From NCBI RefSeq assembly GCF_004211145.1, contig NZ_SEBS01000012.1, positions 1 to 64,000 of the forward strand: DNA of 64,000 nucleotides. Reading direction: 5' to 3'. Position 1 is the stretch's first letter, and each line of letters begins with the position of its first letter. Positions 1-10,444 of this stretch are shown in pieces. The DNA is from Flavobacterium sp. Lineage in GTDB: Bacteria; Bacteroidota; Bacteroidia; Flavobacteriales; Flavobacteriaceae. Both the position numbers and the translations under genes were made by a program. A model generated the notes under the pieces. That model was given only the letters and a program-made list of their open reading frames with translations, was not told the origin of the DNA and ran no database searches.

Positions 1-2
1 GT

Positions 3-1436
3 TTATACGAAAAAGAGGTCGCCTACCAAACCGATCGTCGTCGCGCCGCCGTCGAATTCATCAAGATCATCTCAGACTTATGGTACGACAAATCGATAGA
101 AATCGTGTTGTTCCGCAACCAATTGATCAACCGAAACGTGAGCGATATCATCAACCTGCACGAATACGCGGGAGAATTCGTGGGCAAACCGATTTCAGTC
201 TTCGATTCGGTCGAAATCGCACGCGCAATTCTTGGAATGGACTTGCCGCCCGCCAAACTCGACATCGGAAAACTTACGCATGAATATCGTTCAGAGGAAA
301 ACCATTATACGAACGCGACGTCGTTCATCATCGATAAACTTCGGAACGCACGCGATTTCAAGAACAACAAACCCAAAGACGTGGTTTTGTATGGATTCGG
401 ACGCATCGGAAGAATCCTTGCACGCGAACTCATGTCGAAATCCGGAAAAGGCACGCAAATGCGACTCAGGGCAATTGTGACGCGCGATAAGAACGACGCG
501 ATTTCCCTTGAAAAACGCGCGTCGTTATTGCGTTACGATTCGATCCACGGCGATTTCGAAGGTTCGGTAATCGCCGATCCCGACAACAAGGCGCTAATCA
601 TAAACGGCACGACCGTCCACGTGATCACCGCGAATTCTCCCGAGGAAATCGACTATACCGAATATGGTTTCACCGACGCTTTGGTCATCGACAACACGGG
701 CGCATTCACGACCCAAGAAGCGTTGTCGCGGCACTTGGCTTCAAAAGGCGTCGACAAAGTCCTGCTCACGGCTCCGGGAAAAGGCGTCCCGAACATCGTG
801 CACGGCGTCAACCACAAGGAATACAATCCCGATGAAGTCAATATATTCTCGGCGGCTTCCTGCACTACGAACGCGATCACGCCGATTTTGAAAGCGATCG
901 AGGACACGCTTGGTGTCGTAAAAGGACATCTCGAAACGATCCACGCCTACACGAACGACCAGAATCTCGTGGACAACATGCACAACAAATACCGTCGCGG
1001 ACGTGCTGCCGCTTTAAATATGGTCATCACCGAAACCGGAGCCGGAAGCGCGGTCGCGAAAGCGTTGCCGTCACTCGCCGGGAAACTGACCTCGAATGCG
1101 ATCCGCGTGCCGGTTCCGAATGGGTCGCTCGTCGTTTTGAATCTTGAGGTAGAGCGCGAAACGTCGGTCGAGGAAGTGAATTCAATCATGAAACAATACG
1201 CGCTTGAAGGCGAACTCGTCGAGCAGATCAAGTATTCGCTGAACAACGAATTGGTGTCGTCGGACATCGTCGGGACATCGGCTCCATCGATCTACGACAG
1301 CAACGCGACGATCGTTTCACCCGACGGAAAAAGCATCGTTTTGTATGTTTGGTACGACAATGAATTCGGGTACAGCCATCAGGTCGTGCGACTCGCGAAA
1401 TATATTTCGAAGGTGAGACGTTATACGTATTATTGA
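3..1436 (+). CDS. gap: Glyceraldehyde-3-phosphate dehydrogenase, 5'-truncated by the window edge
   Basis: Glycolytic/gluconeogenic GAPDH, cytosolic, which converts glyceraldehyde 3-phosphate to 1,3-bisphosphoglycerate with NAD(P). The open frame runs to the window edge (LYEKEVAYQTDRR... from base 3), so the true start lies upstream; an internal start at 105 would be too late. The Rossmann motif GFGRIGR is encoded at 393-413 and the catalytic cysteine of SAASCTTN at 861-863, followed by the usual NAD-GAPDH blocks HAYTNDQ, RRGRAAALN and the C-terminal WYDNEFGYS. About 100 residues precede the Rossmann motif. From memory, this fits the long GAPDH variant found in Bacteroidota beside a standard-length copy. 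The identity of the fold is certain; which of the two cellular GAPDH roles it plays cannot be told here. Confidence 0.95.
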   Translation, partial: LYEKEVAYQTDRRRAAVEFIKIISDLWYDKSIEIVLFRNQLINRNVSDIINLHEYAGEFVGKPISVFDSVEIARAILGMDLPPAKLDIGKLTHEYRSEENHYTNATSFIIDKLRNARDFKNNKPKDVVLYGFGRIGRILARELMSKSGKGTQMRLRAIVTRDKNDAISLEKRASLLRYDSIHGDFEGSVIADPDNKALIINGTTVHVITANSPEEIDYTEYGFTDALVIDNTGAFTTQEALSRHLASKGVDKVLLTAPGKGVPNIVHGVNHKEYNPDEVNIFSAASCTTNAITPILKAIEDTLGVVKGHLETIHAYTNDQNLVDNMHNKYRRGRAAALNMVITETGAGSAVAKALPSLAGKLTSNAIRVPVPNGSLVVLNLEVERETSVEEVNSIMKQYALEGELVEQIKYSLNNELVSSDIVGTSAPSIYDSNATIVSPDGKSIVLYVWYDNEFGYSHQVVRLAKYISKVRRYTYY

Positions 1437-1526
1437 GAGCAAAGTGCAAAGTGCAACGTGCAAGGTTCAAAGTGCAACGTGCAAGGTCTCCCAAGGCACA
1501 AAACTTTGAACTCTGCACTTTGCTCT
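1436..1526. repeat. Long imperfect hairpin built of GTGCAA-type direct repeats
   Basis: Directly after the GAPDH stop, AGAGCAAAGTGCA (1436-1448) is perfectly inverted as TGCACTTTGCTCT (1514-1526), and inside it GTTCAAAGT (1465-1473) pairs with ACTTTGAAC (1503-1511). The left arm also contains repeats of AAGTGCAACGTGCAAGGT. Its vocabulary resembles the CCCTGAACCTTGCACC blocks at 28633 and 48825, so it is probably a member of a dispersed non-coding repeat family. It could also protect the gap mRNA 3' end. Confidence 0.7.
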
Positions 1527-1542
1527 TTGCCCTTTAAAAAAG

Positions 1543-1571
1543 TCCGTCGCAACAGTGGCGGATTTTTTTTT
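1543..1571 (+). terminator. Intrinsic terminator between gap and the YciI-like gene
   Basis: TCCGTC (1543-1548) pairs with GGCGGA (1557-1562), with one G-T pair and an 8-nt loop, followed by a run of T. The stem is short, so read-through into the next gene is possible. Confidence 0.55.
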
Positions 1572-1586
1572 ACTTTTAAAAGAAAA

Positions 1587-2042
1587 ATGAAAGCACTTTT
1601 TACTTTTTTGATTGTTGTCGGAGGCATCGCTCTTTTGCAAGCCCAGGACAATCCGAATTACGATAAGGCGCTCGCCGAAAAACTCGGTGGAGACGAATAC
1701 GGCATGAAAAAATACGTGCTGGCGATCTTAAAGACAGGAAGCAACAAGACATCGGACGAGAAAACAACAAACGAATTGTTTCGCGGACACATGGATAACA
1801 TCGGCAGATTAGTGAAAGAAGGCAAGCTCATCGTGGCCGGCCCGCTCGGGAAGAACGATAAAACCTATCGCGGGATTTTCATCTTCAATGTCGCGACGAT
1901 CGCCGAAGCCCAACAACTCGTCGCCACTGACCCGGCGATCAAGGAGAAACTGCTCGAAGTGGAATTGTTCGAATGGTACGGAGGCGCGGCCCTGCCCGAA
2001 TATTTGAAAGTCCAGGACAAGATCACGCTAAAAGGACATTGA
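1587..2042 (+). CDS. Exported YciI-like (YCII-related) protein
   Basis: 151-residue protein. A signal peptide (MKALFTFLIVVGGIALLQAQ) precedes a YciI/YCII-like dimeric alpha-beta barrel domain: the KKYVLAILKTG strand, RGHMDNIGRLVKEGKLIVAGP, and a C-terminal VELFEW strand. The longer frame from 1458 would read through the hairpin and terminator, so the ATG at 1587 directly before the signal peptide was chosen. YCII-related domains are small enzymes or binding proteins without one common function; this one would act in the periplasm or at a membrane. It lies one base upstream of the DinB-like gene, so the two are almost certainly co-transcribed. Confidence 0.82.
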   Translation: MKALFTFLIVVGGIALLQAQDNPNYDKALAEKLGGDEYGMKKYVLAILKTGSNKTSDEKTTNELFRGHMDNIGRLVKEGKLIVAGPLGKNDKTYRGIFIFNVATIAEAQQLVATDPAIKEKLLEVELFEWYGGAALPEYLKVQDKITLKGH

Positions 2043-2043
2043 G

Positions 2044-2505
2044 ATGACACAGAACGAAAATTTAATAAAGCAATTCAAGGAGCTGTTCAACGGTGATCCG
2101 TGGCTGGATTCGTCGACACTCGGTATTCTGAGCTCTGTTTCATTTGAAAGAGCGGCGCAGAAACCCAAACATCTGACCAATTCGATTTGGGAAATCACGA
2201 ACCATGTGATCAGTTGGCGCGAAGTCGTCCTGGCACGAATCCACGGCGCGAAAGACGTGACGCCCGAGCACAATTACTTTTTACCGATCGATGACACGTC
2301 AGAAAAAGCATGGCTCAAAACACTCGAACAACTTAAAAAATCCCAAGAGGTTTGGATCGGTTTTCTCGGAACCGTGAGCGACGAAAAACTCTCGCAACAA
2401 TACCTCAACACGAATTATAACGTGTACGATTTGATTTTCGGAATCATGCAGCACGACGCGTATCATCTCGGGCAATTGGCGCTTTTGGCGAAGTACGAGT
2501 TGTGA
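2044..2505 (+). CDS. DinB-like four-helix metal-binding protein
   Basis: 153 residues, no signal peptide. It has the DinB/YfiT-like pattern: an early histidine (NHVISWRE, H54) and a late HxxxH pair (QHDAYHLGQ, H137 and H141), which together form the three-histidine metal site of this superfamily. Members include thiol transferases (bacillithiol or mycothiol dependent) and many uncharacterised stress proteins; the substrate cannot be read from sequence. The start codon lies one base after the stop of the YciI-like gene, indicating translational coupling. Confidence 0.82.
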   Translation: MTQNENLIKQFKELFNGDPWLDSSTLGILSSVSFERAAQKPKHLTNSIWEITNHVISWREVVLARIHGAKDVTPEHNYFLPIDDTSEKAWLKTLEQLKKSQEVWIGFLGTVSDEKLSQQYLNTNYNVYDLIFGIMQHDAYHLGQLALLAKYEL

Positions 2506-2602
2506 TCGGGCATCAAGCACTTTTCTTTGTGCGAAGACGATAGAATCACGAATAAGGTCGGTAAACAATAAATGTCGTGCCAATAAAGTTTAAGAATTGA
2601 CG

Positions 2603-3286
2603 ATGAAAACACTTTTTCTACTTGCGATTTGCGTCGTACTGAGCCAACCTTCTTCCTACAAAATCGTTGGAAGTCTACACGATTGCAATCCTCAGGAAAT
2701 CGAGTACGGGAATCGCCTTATCGCCATCTCGAAAGACGGAAAAGTGCTTAACGACGCAATAAAGACAGGGGCGAAAGGACATTTTGAGATCGGCGATCTC
2801 GCGCCCGGGAATTATGTCATCGGATATTACAACAAATTCCGGCAACGCGTCCGGAAACCGGTAGCGGTGAACGCGGCATCGACGTCGGTCGAACTTTGCC
2901 TCGACGATTTTCAGGATACGAACGTGAGCACTTTATTCAACACGATGAAAAACGGCGACAAACTGCTTCTGTCGATTTCTTCGCACGGCTGTTTCCACAC
3001 ATTTCAGGACGACTTGACTTTCTCATTGACCGACAAAAAATATTCGGTCAGTTTCACCGACGAGAAAAACAAAGTGCGGACGCTGCCGATCGACATTGCC
3101 AAACTCAACGAACTGATCCGATTCGAGAAAATCGTTAGACACATGTCAAAAATAGATGGCGGCTGCACCACGACCGACGGCTACGTCTTTACCAAAAACG
3201 GCGAAATTGTCTATCAAGCGACCGACAATACTTGCGAGTGGCGCGGCGTCCGAAAAATAAGATCTGAAATCCTCGGAATCAAATAG
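2603..3286 (+). CDS. Hypothetical exported protein
   Basis: 227 residues. The N-terminus MKTLFLLAICVVLSQPSS looks like a signal peptide; the ATG at 2603 was preferred over a TTG two codons earlier. Residues about 20-95 (KVLNDAIKTGAKGHFEIGDLAPGNY is the core, residues about 50-70) look like a small beta-sandwich of the carboxypeptidase-regulatory type. The remainder contains DKLLLSISSHGCFHTF and a late GGCTTTDGY segment that I do not recognise. The four cysteines after the signal peptide could form disulfides in the periplasm. No function assigned. Confidence 0.7.
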   Translation: MKTLFLLAICVVLSQPSSYKIVGSLHDCNPQEIEYGNRLIAISKDGKVLNDAIKTGAKGHFEIGDLAPGNYVIGYYNKFRQRVRKPVAVNAASTSVELCLDDFQDTNVSTLFNTMKNGDKLLLSISSHGCFHTFQDDLTFSLTDKKYSVSFTDEKNKVRTLPIDIAKLNELIRFEKIVRHMSKIDGGCTTTDGYVFTKNGEIVYQATDNTCEWRGVRKIRSEILGIK

Positions 3287-3459
3287 GAAATGAGTTCGTA
3301 TTCAACATACGAGGTTTCGCTTTTCGAAAATTTTCAAAATTAAAGAGTCAAACTAACCAAGACAAATCGCTTAACTAACTCAACTCCCTTATTGCTTATC
3401 TCAAAATCCACCAAACGACACTTAATGTCCTAAATGCTCTAAATGGTTAAAAACCTGGA

Positions 3460-4866
3460 TTAAACCGACTTCGGCTTCGTCAAATAATAGACCGGAATCC
3501 CGATCAACATAATCAAGACGCCCCAGCCGCACGTGTCGGTCTTGAACCACAACAGCGAAACTGAAATTGCGGTCGCAACCAAAATGTAAAACGCGGGAAG
3601 AATCGGATAACCGAAAGCCTTGTACGGACGATCGGCGTCGGGCATCGATTTCCTCAATTTGAAAATCCCGTAAATCGTCAGAATGTAAAATATCAACACG
3701 ATGATGACGACGAAATCAAGCAAATCCCCATATTTCCCCGTCAAACACAAAGCCGACGCCCAAATACATTGCACCCAAAGCGCCCATTCAGGAACGCTGT
3801 GCCGGTTTAAATGTGCGGCTTTCTTCAGGAACAGACCGTCTTTGGCCATCGTGTAATAGACACGCGCTCCTGCCATGATCAATCCGTTGTTGCACGCGAA
3901 GGTCGAAATCATGATCATGACCGCGATGATGTAGGTTCCGATGCCGCCGAAAATATACTCCGACGCCACGACCGCAACCCTATCGCTGGGCGCCGTCGCA
4001 ATTTCCTGCAAAGGCACGACCGACAAATACATCACGTTCGCCAACATATAGATAATACTCACGATGAGCGTTCCCAAAAACAGACTTAACCCGACATTTC
4101 GCTGCGGATTCTTGATTTCGCCCGCGATAAAAGTCACACCGTTCCAAGCGTCGCTCGAAAACAACGATCCGACCATAGCCGCTGAAATCGCGCCCATCAA
4201 AGCCGCCCCGCCAACAGGAAACCATGAACCGCTTTCGACATCGAACGATTGGGTGATCCAGCCGTTCGCCCAATTCGCGTCCCAGACTTCGGCCTTGGCG
4301 GCGAAAAACCCGAAAAGGATCAGTCCAGCAAGCGATAAGATTTTGATGACCGACAAAACGGTCTGTAGGATTTTACTGTTCTTGACGCCCCGGCTGTTCA
4401 AATACGTAAGCAGGATTATCGTGATGATCGAAACGATTTGGGCCGCGCTGAGTTTGAAAAATCCGGCTTCAAACAAAATATTGTTTTCGCTGAAAGGCTC
4501 GTACAAATACGCGAAGAATTTCGAAAACGCCACGCCTACCGCTGCGATCGTTCCGGTTTGGATGACGGCGAAAAAACTCCAGCCGTACAGGAATGCCGTG
4601 AGTTTTCCGTACGCTTCCTTGAGATAGACGTACTGCCCTCCGGCTTTGGGGAACATCGCGCTGAGTTCGCCGTAACTGACGGCCGCGATTACGGTTATTA
4701 TGCCCGTCAATGCCCAGATGAGCAACAGCCATCCGGCCGAACCGACTTGCCTGACCATGTCAGAACTCACTATAAAAATGCCCGACCCGATCATCGAGCC
4801 CACGACGAGCATCGTGCCGTCGAGCAAGCCTAACTCGCGTTTAAAATGTTCGTTTTCGTTTTCCAT
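3460..4866 (-). CDS. APC-family amino-acid permease
   Basis: 468-residue inner-membrane transporter with about 12 hydrophobic segments. The signature GSMIGSGIF (residues 23-31) is the substrate-binding unwound region of TM1 in the amino acid-polyamine-organocation superfamily, and the GELSAMFPKAGGQYVYLKEAYG segment (positions about 66-87) is typical of the LAT/YfnA-like branch. It probably takes up or exchanges neutral amino acids; the exact substrate is not readable. It stands alone, converging with the hypothetical gene ending at 3286. Start ATG at 4866 gives the normal family N-terminus. Confidence 0.9.
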   Translation of the reverse strand: MENENEHFKRELGLLDGTMLVVGSMIGSGIFIVSSDMVRQVGSAGWLLLIWALTGIITVIAAVSYGELSAMFPKAGGQYVYLKEAYGKLTAFLYGWSFFAVIQTGTIAAVGVAFSKFFAYLYEPFSENNILFEAGFFKLSAAQIVSIITIILLTYLNSRGVKNSKILQTVLSVIKILSLAGLILFGFFAAKAEVWDANWANGWITQSFDVESGSWFPVGGAALMGAISAAMVGSLFSSDAWNGVTFIAGEIKNPQRNVGLSLFLGTLIVSIIYMLANVMYLSVVPLQEIATAPSDRVAVVASEYIFGGIGTYIIAVMIMISTFACNNGLIMAGARVYYTMAKDGLFLKKAAHLNRHSVPEWALWVQCIWASALCLTGKYGDLLDFVVIIVLIFYILTIYGIFKLRKSMPDADRPYKAFGYPILPAFYILVATAISVSLLWFKTDTCGWGVLIMLIGIPVYYLTKPKSV

Positions 4867-4984
4867 TGGTTTTGGTTTGGTTGCGATGCGTCGCCCGATC
4901 GTAATTGATGACGCGCCGATTGGCTAAAGATAGGAAAAAAGGAAAACGATGTCTTTGATGACGATTTTAAGATGAAATAAATAA

Positions 4985-5107
4985 ACCGCAACTAAGATCT
5001 CGGCGGTTTTTCAATACGAGCTCACCGAACACGGAAAAACCCTTAAAACCATAATCAACAACCTGACCGATTGGGGAATCGCACACCGAAAGAAAATTAT
5101 CCGATAA
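4985..5107 (+). pseudogene. Remnant of an HxlR-family regulator (C-terminal end)
   Basis: In one frame this stretch reads ISAVFQYELTEHGKTLKTII and continues NNLTDWGIAHRKKIIR before a stop at 5105-5107. The YELTEHGKTL...I..L..WG..HR pattern is the recognisable C-terminal end of the HxlR winged-helix family. A stop codon lies in frame at 4982-4984 and no DNA-binding helix is present upstream, so only the tail survives. HxlR regulators often control nearby oxidoreductases, and this one lies next to such a block. Short length keeps confidence moderate. Confidence 0.6.
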
Positions 5108-5127
5108 AATCCCTGGATCATTCTCAC

Positions 5128-5157
5128 AAAAAAAGCCCGAACGTCAAGCTCGGGCTT
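5128..5157 (-). terminator. Intrinsic terminator of the AraC gene
   Basis: AAGCCCGA (5133-5140) pairs perfectly with TCGGGCTT (5150-5157), with a 9-nt loop. Read on the minus strand the stem is followed by a T run (the A run at 5128-5134). Confidence 0.8.
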
Positions 5158-5223
5158 CCTAACCTAAATGTGTTTGTTATGGAAATAACATCGCAAATGT
5201 AACAAATTCGCGCAGCATTCGAA

Positions 5224-6147
5224 TCAATTAAACGATCGCCTGAATTCCAGAGGCGAAATATTCGTCTTCGCCTTGAACAATTTACTGAACGATTGCGAAT
5301 GTTCGAACCCGAGTTGAAACGCGATCTCGCTCACCGACAACGTCGTCACCGACAACTTTTCCTTCGCCTTTTCAATGAGTTTGGCGTGAATGTGCTGTTG
5401 CGTGTTCTGCCCTGTAAGTGACCGCAACATGTCGCTTAGATAACTCGGTGAGACGTTTAATTTGTCCGACAAACCCTGAACGCTCGGAATACCGTCGATT
5501 TCCGATGTTTCCGAATTAAAATAACCATTGAGTATTTCCTCAAGTTTTTCCAACAAATCATTGCTCGCGGCCTTTCGCGTGATGAACTGTCGCTTGTAAA
5601 ATCGGCTCGCGTAATTGAGCAACACTTCTATTTGCGAGATGATCACGTCCTGGCTGAAATCGTCGATGCGACCGTTAAGTTCGCGTTCGATGATCGAAAA
5701 GATAGAAATTATAGTCTGCTTTTCTTCGTCCGACAGATGCAACGCCTCATTCGCCGAATACGAGAAGAAACCGTATTGCTTGATTTTTTTGGCAAGCGGA
5801 TGATTCCACAGAAAATCAGGATGGATTAATAACGTATATAACGCGTTTCCACCCGAATCGCTATTGTTCGGGCTTCCGATGACCTGATTCGGAGAGGCGA
5901 ACAACAAACCGCCTTCGTCAAAATCATAATAACCCTGGCCGTATTTTATCTTCTCGGGAAGTTCGGTCTTGTACGAAATCTTGTAGAAATGTAGCACATG
6001 CGGACCGGGCGGCATACAAATCTGCGTGCGATTCTCGGTTCCGTTTATGAGACTGATAAGCGGATGCTGGGGCGCGCCCAACCCAAAAGCCCGATGCACT
6101 TGCGACAACGACGTGAAACTCTCCTTCATATTTTCGTCCTTTTTCAT
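5224..6147 (-). CDS. AraC-family transcriptional regulator (copy 1)
   Basis: 307 residues from the ATG at 6147 (MKKDENMKESF); a longer frame adds 12 residues without family support. The N-terminal part is an AraC-type sensor domain, and the C-terminal 100 residues are the double helix-turn-helix (SVSEIAFQLGFEHSQSFSKL followed by FKAKTNISPLEFRR). It is clearly paralogous to the AraC gene at 7140-8030: both share blocks such as FYkRQFITR, LPSV/IPSVQG..L..SP.Y..D and the LIHPDF/VFHPDF segment. It lies just downstream of, and in the same direction as, the SDR gene (54 bp), so it may be co-transcribed with the gene it regulates. The ligand is unknown. Confidence 0.9.
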   Translation of the reverse strand: MKKDENMKESFTSLSQVHRAFGLGAPQHPLISLINGTENRTQICMPPGPHVLHFYKISYKTELPEKIKYGQGYYDFDEGGLLFASPNQVIGSPNNSDSGGNALYTLLIHPDFLWNHPLAKKIKQYGFFSYSANEALHLSDEEKQTIISIFSIIERELNGRIDDFSQDVIISQIEVLLNYASRFYKRQFITRKAASNDLLEKLEEILNGYFNSETSEIDGIPSVQGLSDKLNVSPSYLSDMLRSLTGQNTQQHIHAKLIEKAKEKLSVTTLSVSEIAFQLGFEHSQSFSKLFKAKTNISPLEFRRSFN

Positions 6148-6201
6148 ATTTAAAAGTACTAAATGTACACCGAGGATTCGCATCCCAGGCTACTCATGTC
6201 G

Positions 6202-7044
6202 TTAATTCCCTTGAGCTGCGTCTGAAACATCCTTCCAAGCTTCCCAAGTCGCGAGCCTTTCGTCGTAAGCGTTCTTGATCCACGGCAGGTTTTGGCTTCC
6301 GAGGAAGATGCGCAACGGTGGTTTCGGTGCGTCGACGACCGCAAAGATCGCATCAGGCGTCGCATTGGGATTTCCTCGTTCCATCGTGTGCAGGCCTTCG
6401 AAAAAGTGCGCCTTGAAATCGGCATAAAAGTCAAGTCCTTCCGAGAATTTCAACGAATCCTGGCTTCCGAATTCTGTCGCGTACGCGCCGGGCTCGATGA
6501 TCGTGACGTTGATTCCGAACGCCGCGACTTCAATCGCCAAACTTTCATGGATCGCTTCGAACGCCCATTTCGACGAACAGTAATAACCGATTACGGGCAA
6601 CGTGACGTGGCCGAGTCCGCTCGACGTTCCCAGAATATGCCCGAAACCCTGTTCGCGCAAAATGGGCAAAGCCGCTTTTATTACGGCCAACGGACCTAAA
6701 ACATTGGTTTCGTATAAGGCGCGAACATCGTCGGCACTCGCCTCTTCAATCGTCGCGACCAGCGAATAACCCGCGTTGTTGAGCACGACGTCGAGCCGCC
6801 CGAAATGCGCGTGAGCTTGTGCGATTACATTTTTTACCTGCTCGTGATTCGTAACGTCGAGCTCGAGCGTGAGGACGTTTTCGCCATATTTTTGTTTGAA
6901 GTCGGCGATGCTTTCGAGTTTGCGTGCCGTAGCCGCGACCTTGTCACCGCGTTTGAGTGCGGCCTCGGTCCAAACGCGTCCGAAACCTCTCGACGCGCCC
7001 GTGATGAACCAAACTTTGGCTGAATTTTCATTTTGGGATACCAT
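6202..7044 (-). CDS. Short-chain dehydrogenase/reductase (classical SDR)
   Basis: 280 residues. Classical SDR features: cofactor loop TGASRGFG (15-22), NNAG (89-92), catalytic serine near 141 and the YxxxK pair at Y155/K159 (YCSSK). This predicts an NAD(P)-dependent oxidoreductase of alcohols or carbonyls, cytosolic. The start at 7044 (MVSQNENS) was chosen because the 10 upstream residues lie in AT-rich leader DNA. It sits between two paralogous AraC genes, and a pair of 12-bp direct repeats lies in its upstream region (7095-7127), suggesting AraC control. Substrate not predictable. Confidence 0.92.
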   Translation of the reverse strand: MVSQNENSAKVWFITGASRGFGRVWTEAALKRGDKVAATARKLESIADFKQKYGENVLTLELDVTNHEQVKNVIAQAHAHFGRLDVVLNNAGYSLVATIEEASADDVRALYETNVLGPLAVIKAALPILREQGFGHILGTSSGLGHVTLPVIGYYCSSKWAFEAIHESLAIEVAAFGINVTIIEPGAYATEFGSQDSLKFSEGLDFYADFKAHFFEGLHTMERGNPNATPDAIFAVVDAPKPPLRIFLGSQNLPWIKNAYDERLATWEAWKDVSDAAQGN

Positions 7045-7094
7045 AATATTGTGTTTTAAATTATAACACAACAAAGGTCAGCCGATATCAGGAT

Positions 7095-7127
7095 GCGTTT
7101 GTAGCCGATTCGCGCGCGTTTGTAGCC
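7095..7127. promoter_or_regulatory. Paired 12-bp direct repeats, candidate AraC operator
   Basis: GCGTTTGTAGCC occurs at 7095-7106 and again, identically, at 7116-7127. The 21-bp period is two helical turns, the arrangement that AraC-type dimers or monomer pairs bind. They lie 51 bp upstream of the SDR start codon and just after the end of the AraC copy 2 gene. Inferred operator; no second occurrence was noticed elsewhere in the window. Confidence 0.55.
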
Positions 7128-7139
7128 AAAATGGATTGG

Positions 7140-9237
<2,098 letters not shown>

Positions 9238-9239
9238 TC

Positions 9240-9851
9240 ATGAAAAAAGCGCAATCACATCTCATCGCGATGCTTTGCCTCTGTTTGGTCTCAGGTTGTT
9301 CGAAAGCGCAACCCGCCAAGCCCGACGCGAAAATCCTTATCTTGTATTTGTCACGGACGAACAATACTAAAGCGGTCGCCGAGATCATACACGGCAACGT
9401 CGGCGGTGATTTGATTGCGCTTGAACTCGTGACTCCTTATCCCGAAGACTACAAAAAAATAGTCGATCAGGTCGAAAAGGAAAACAACTCAGGCTTTCTG
9501 CCGCCTCTCAAAACCAAGATCGACATCGCGAAGTACGATACCATTTTCATCGGGTTTCCGACTTGGGGAATGCAGTTGCCGCCGCCCATGAAGAGTTTCT
9601 TGAACGAGTACGACCTGTCAGGAAAAACGGTGATTCCGTTCAATACGAATGCGGGTTACGGTATCGGCAGCAGTTTCGAAACCGTCAAACAGTTGGCCAA
9701 AAACGCAACGGTTCTCGAAGGTTTCAGTATCAAAGGCGGAAAGGAAAAGGACGGAATTATGTTCGTGATCGAAGGCGACAAGAAAGTCACGGCGACGTCA
9801 GGAATTAAAAAATGGCTGCAAAAACTAAAGATGTTGTCGACTGTGAAATAG
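9240..9851 (+). CDS. Lipoprotein flavodoxin
   Basis: 203 residues. A lipoprotein signal peptide with lipobox LVSGC (C20) precedes a flavodoxin-like domain: the FMN phosphate loop appears as YLSRTNNTKAVAE, followed by the FIGFPTWGMQLPPP loop that packs against the isoalloxazine ring. An FMN protein anchored in a membrane facing the periplasm is therefore predicted; flavodoxins carry one or two electrons or act as quinone/nitro reductases. It starts 2 bp after the aldo/keto-reductase stop and is clearly in the same operon. Partner proteins are unknown. Confidence 0.88.
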   Translation: MKKAQSHLIAMLCLCLVSGCSKAQPAKPDAKILILYLSRTNNTKAVAEIIHGNVGGDLIALELVTPYPEDYKKIVDQVEKENNSGFLPPLKTKIDIAKYDTIFIGFPTWGMQLPPPMKSFLNEYDLSGKTVIPFNTNAGYGIGSSFETVKQLAKNATVLEGFSIKGGKEKDGIMFVIEGDKKVTATSGIKKWLQKLKMLSTVK

Positions 9852-9938
9852 GCTTTCATTCAACATCGCGCTAAACCTTAGGTAACGTAAACCTAGCTTT
9901 CGACAAAACGGCGTAACTTATCCAAAACAACCCGAAAT

Positions 9939-10439
9939 ATGCTCAAAAAAACAACCTCAACCCTCGTGTTCGCCATCCTACTCGCGATCGCTACATCGTG
10001 CGACAACACTAAAAAAAACGAAAAAATGACAACTGGAAACACAACTTCGCTTTTTGAAAAAGGCGACAAGACGCCATCAGAATATTTCACGGGAAACGCC
10101 TATTTGACGATGCTTTTGAAACGCGACAAAAACAACGATTTCTCCATGGGAAGCGTCACGTTCGACCCCGGCGCGAGGACGAATTGGCACACGCATCCCA
10201 AAGGCCAGGTTTTGCTCGTCACGGGAGGCGAAGGTTTTTATCAGGAAAAAGGCGGCACGGCGCGCGCGCTCAGGAAAGGCGATGTCGTGAACATTCCTGA
10301 AAACGTCGAACACTGGCACGGCGCGTCGGCCGACAGCGAATTCACGCACATCGCAATCACGAATATCAAGGACGACGAAAGTGTGGTCTGGCTCACGCCT
10401 GTTTCAGATACAGATTACAAAAAAGTCAACCAAAAATAA
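9939..10439 (+). CDS. Lipoprotein with a cupin domain
   Basis: 166 residues. The lipobox IATSC (C21) predicts a lipid anchor. The cupin core follows: H84 and H86 with Q90 in NWHTHPKGQ, and a second set of histidines at 125 and 127 (EHWHGA), giving the usual metal site of small quercetin-dioxygenase-like cupins. Such proteins often occur beside carboxymuconolactone-decarboxylase genes, as here. Eighty-seven bases separate it from the flavodoxin gene and 5 bp from the next gene. No specific substrate is implied. Confidence 0.87.
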   Translation: MLKKTTSTLVFAILLAIATSCDNTKKNEKMTTGNTTSLFEKGDKTPSEYFTGNAYLTMLLKRDKNNDFSMGSVTFDPGARTNWHTHPKGQVLLVTGGEGFYQEKGGTARALRKGDVVNIPENVEHWHGASADSEFTHIAITNIKDDESVVWLTPVSDTDYKKVNQK

Positions 10440-10444
10440 GCGCC

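Larger units (their letters stand above)
4867..5223. other. Gap with a regulator remnant and a terminator
   Basis: Between the permease start and the AraC stop. It holds the permease promoter region (no clear TAnnTTTG), an HxlR-like coding remnant at 4985-5107 and the AraC terminator at 5128-5157. Confidence 0.6.
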
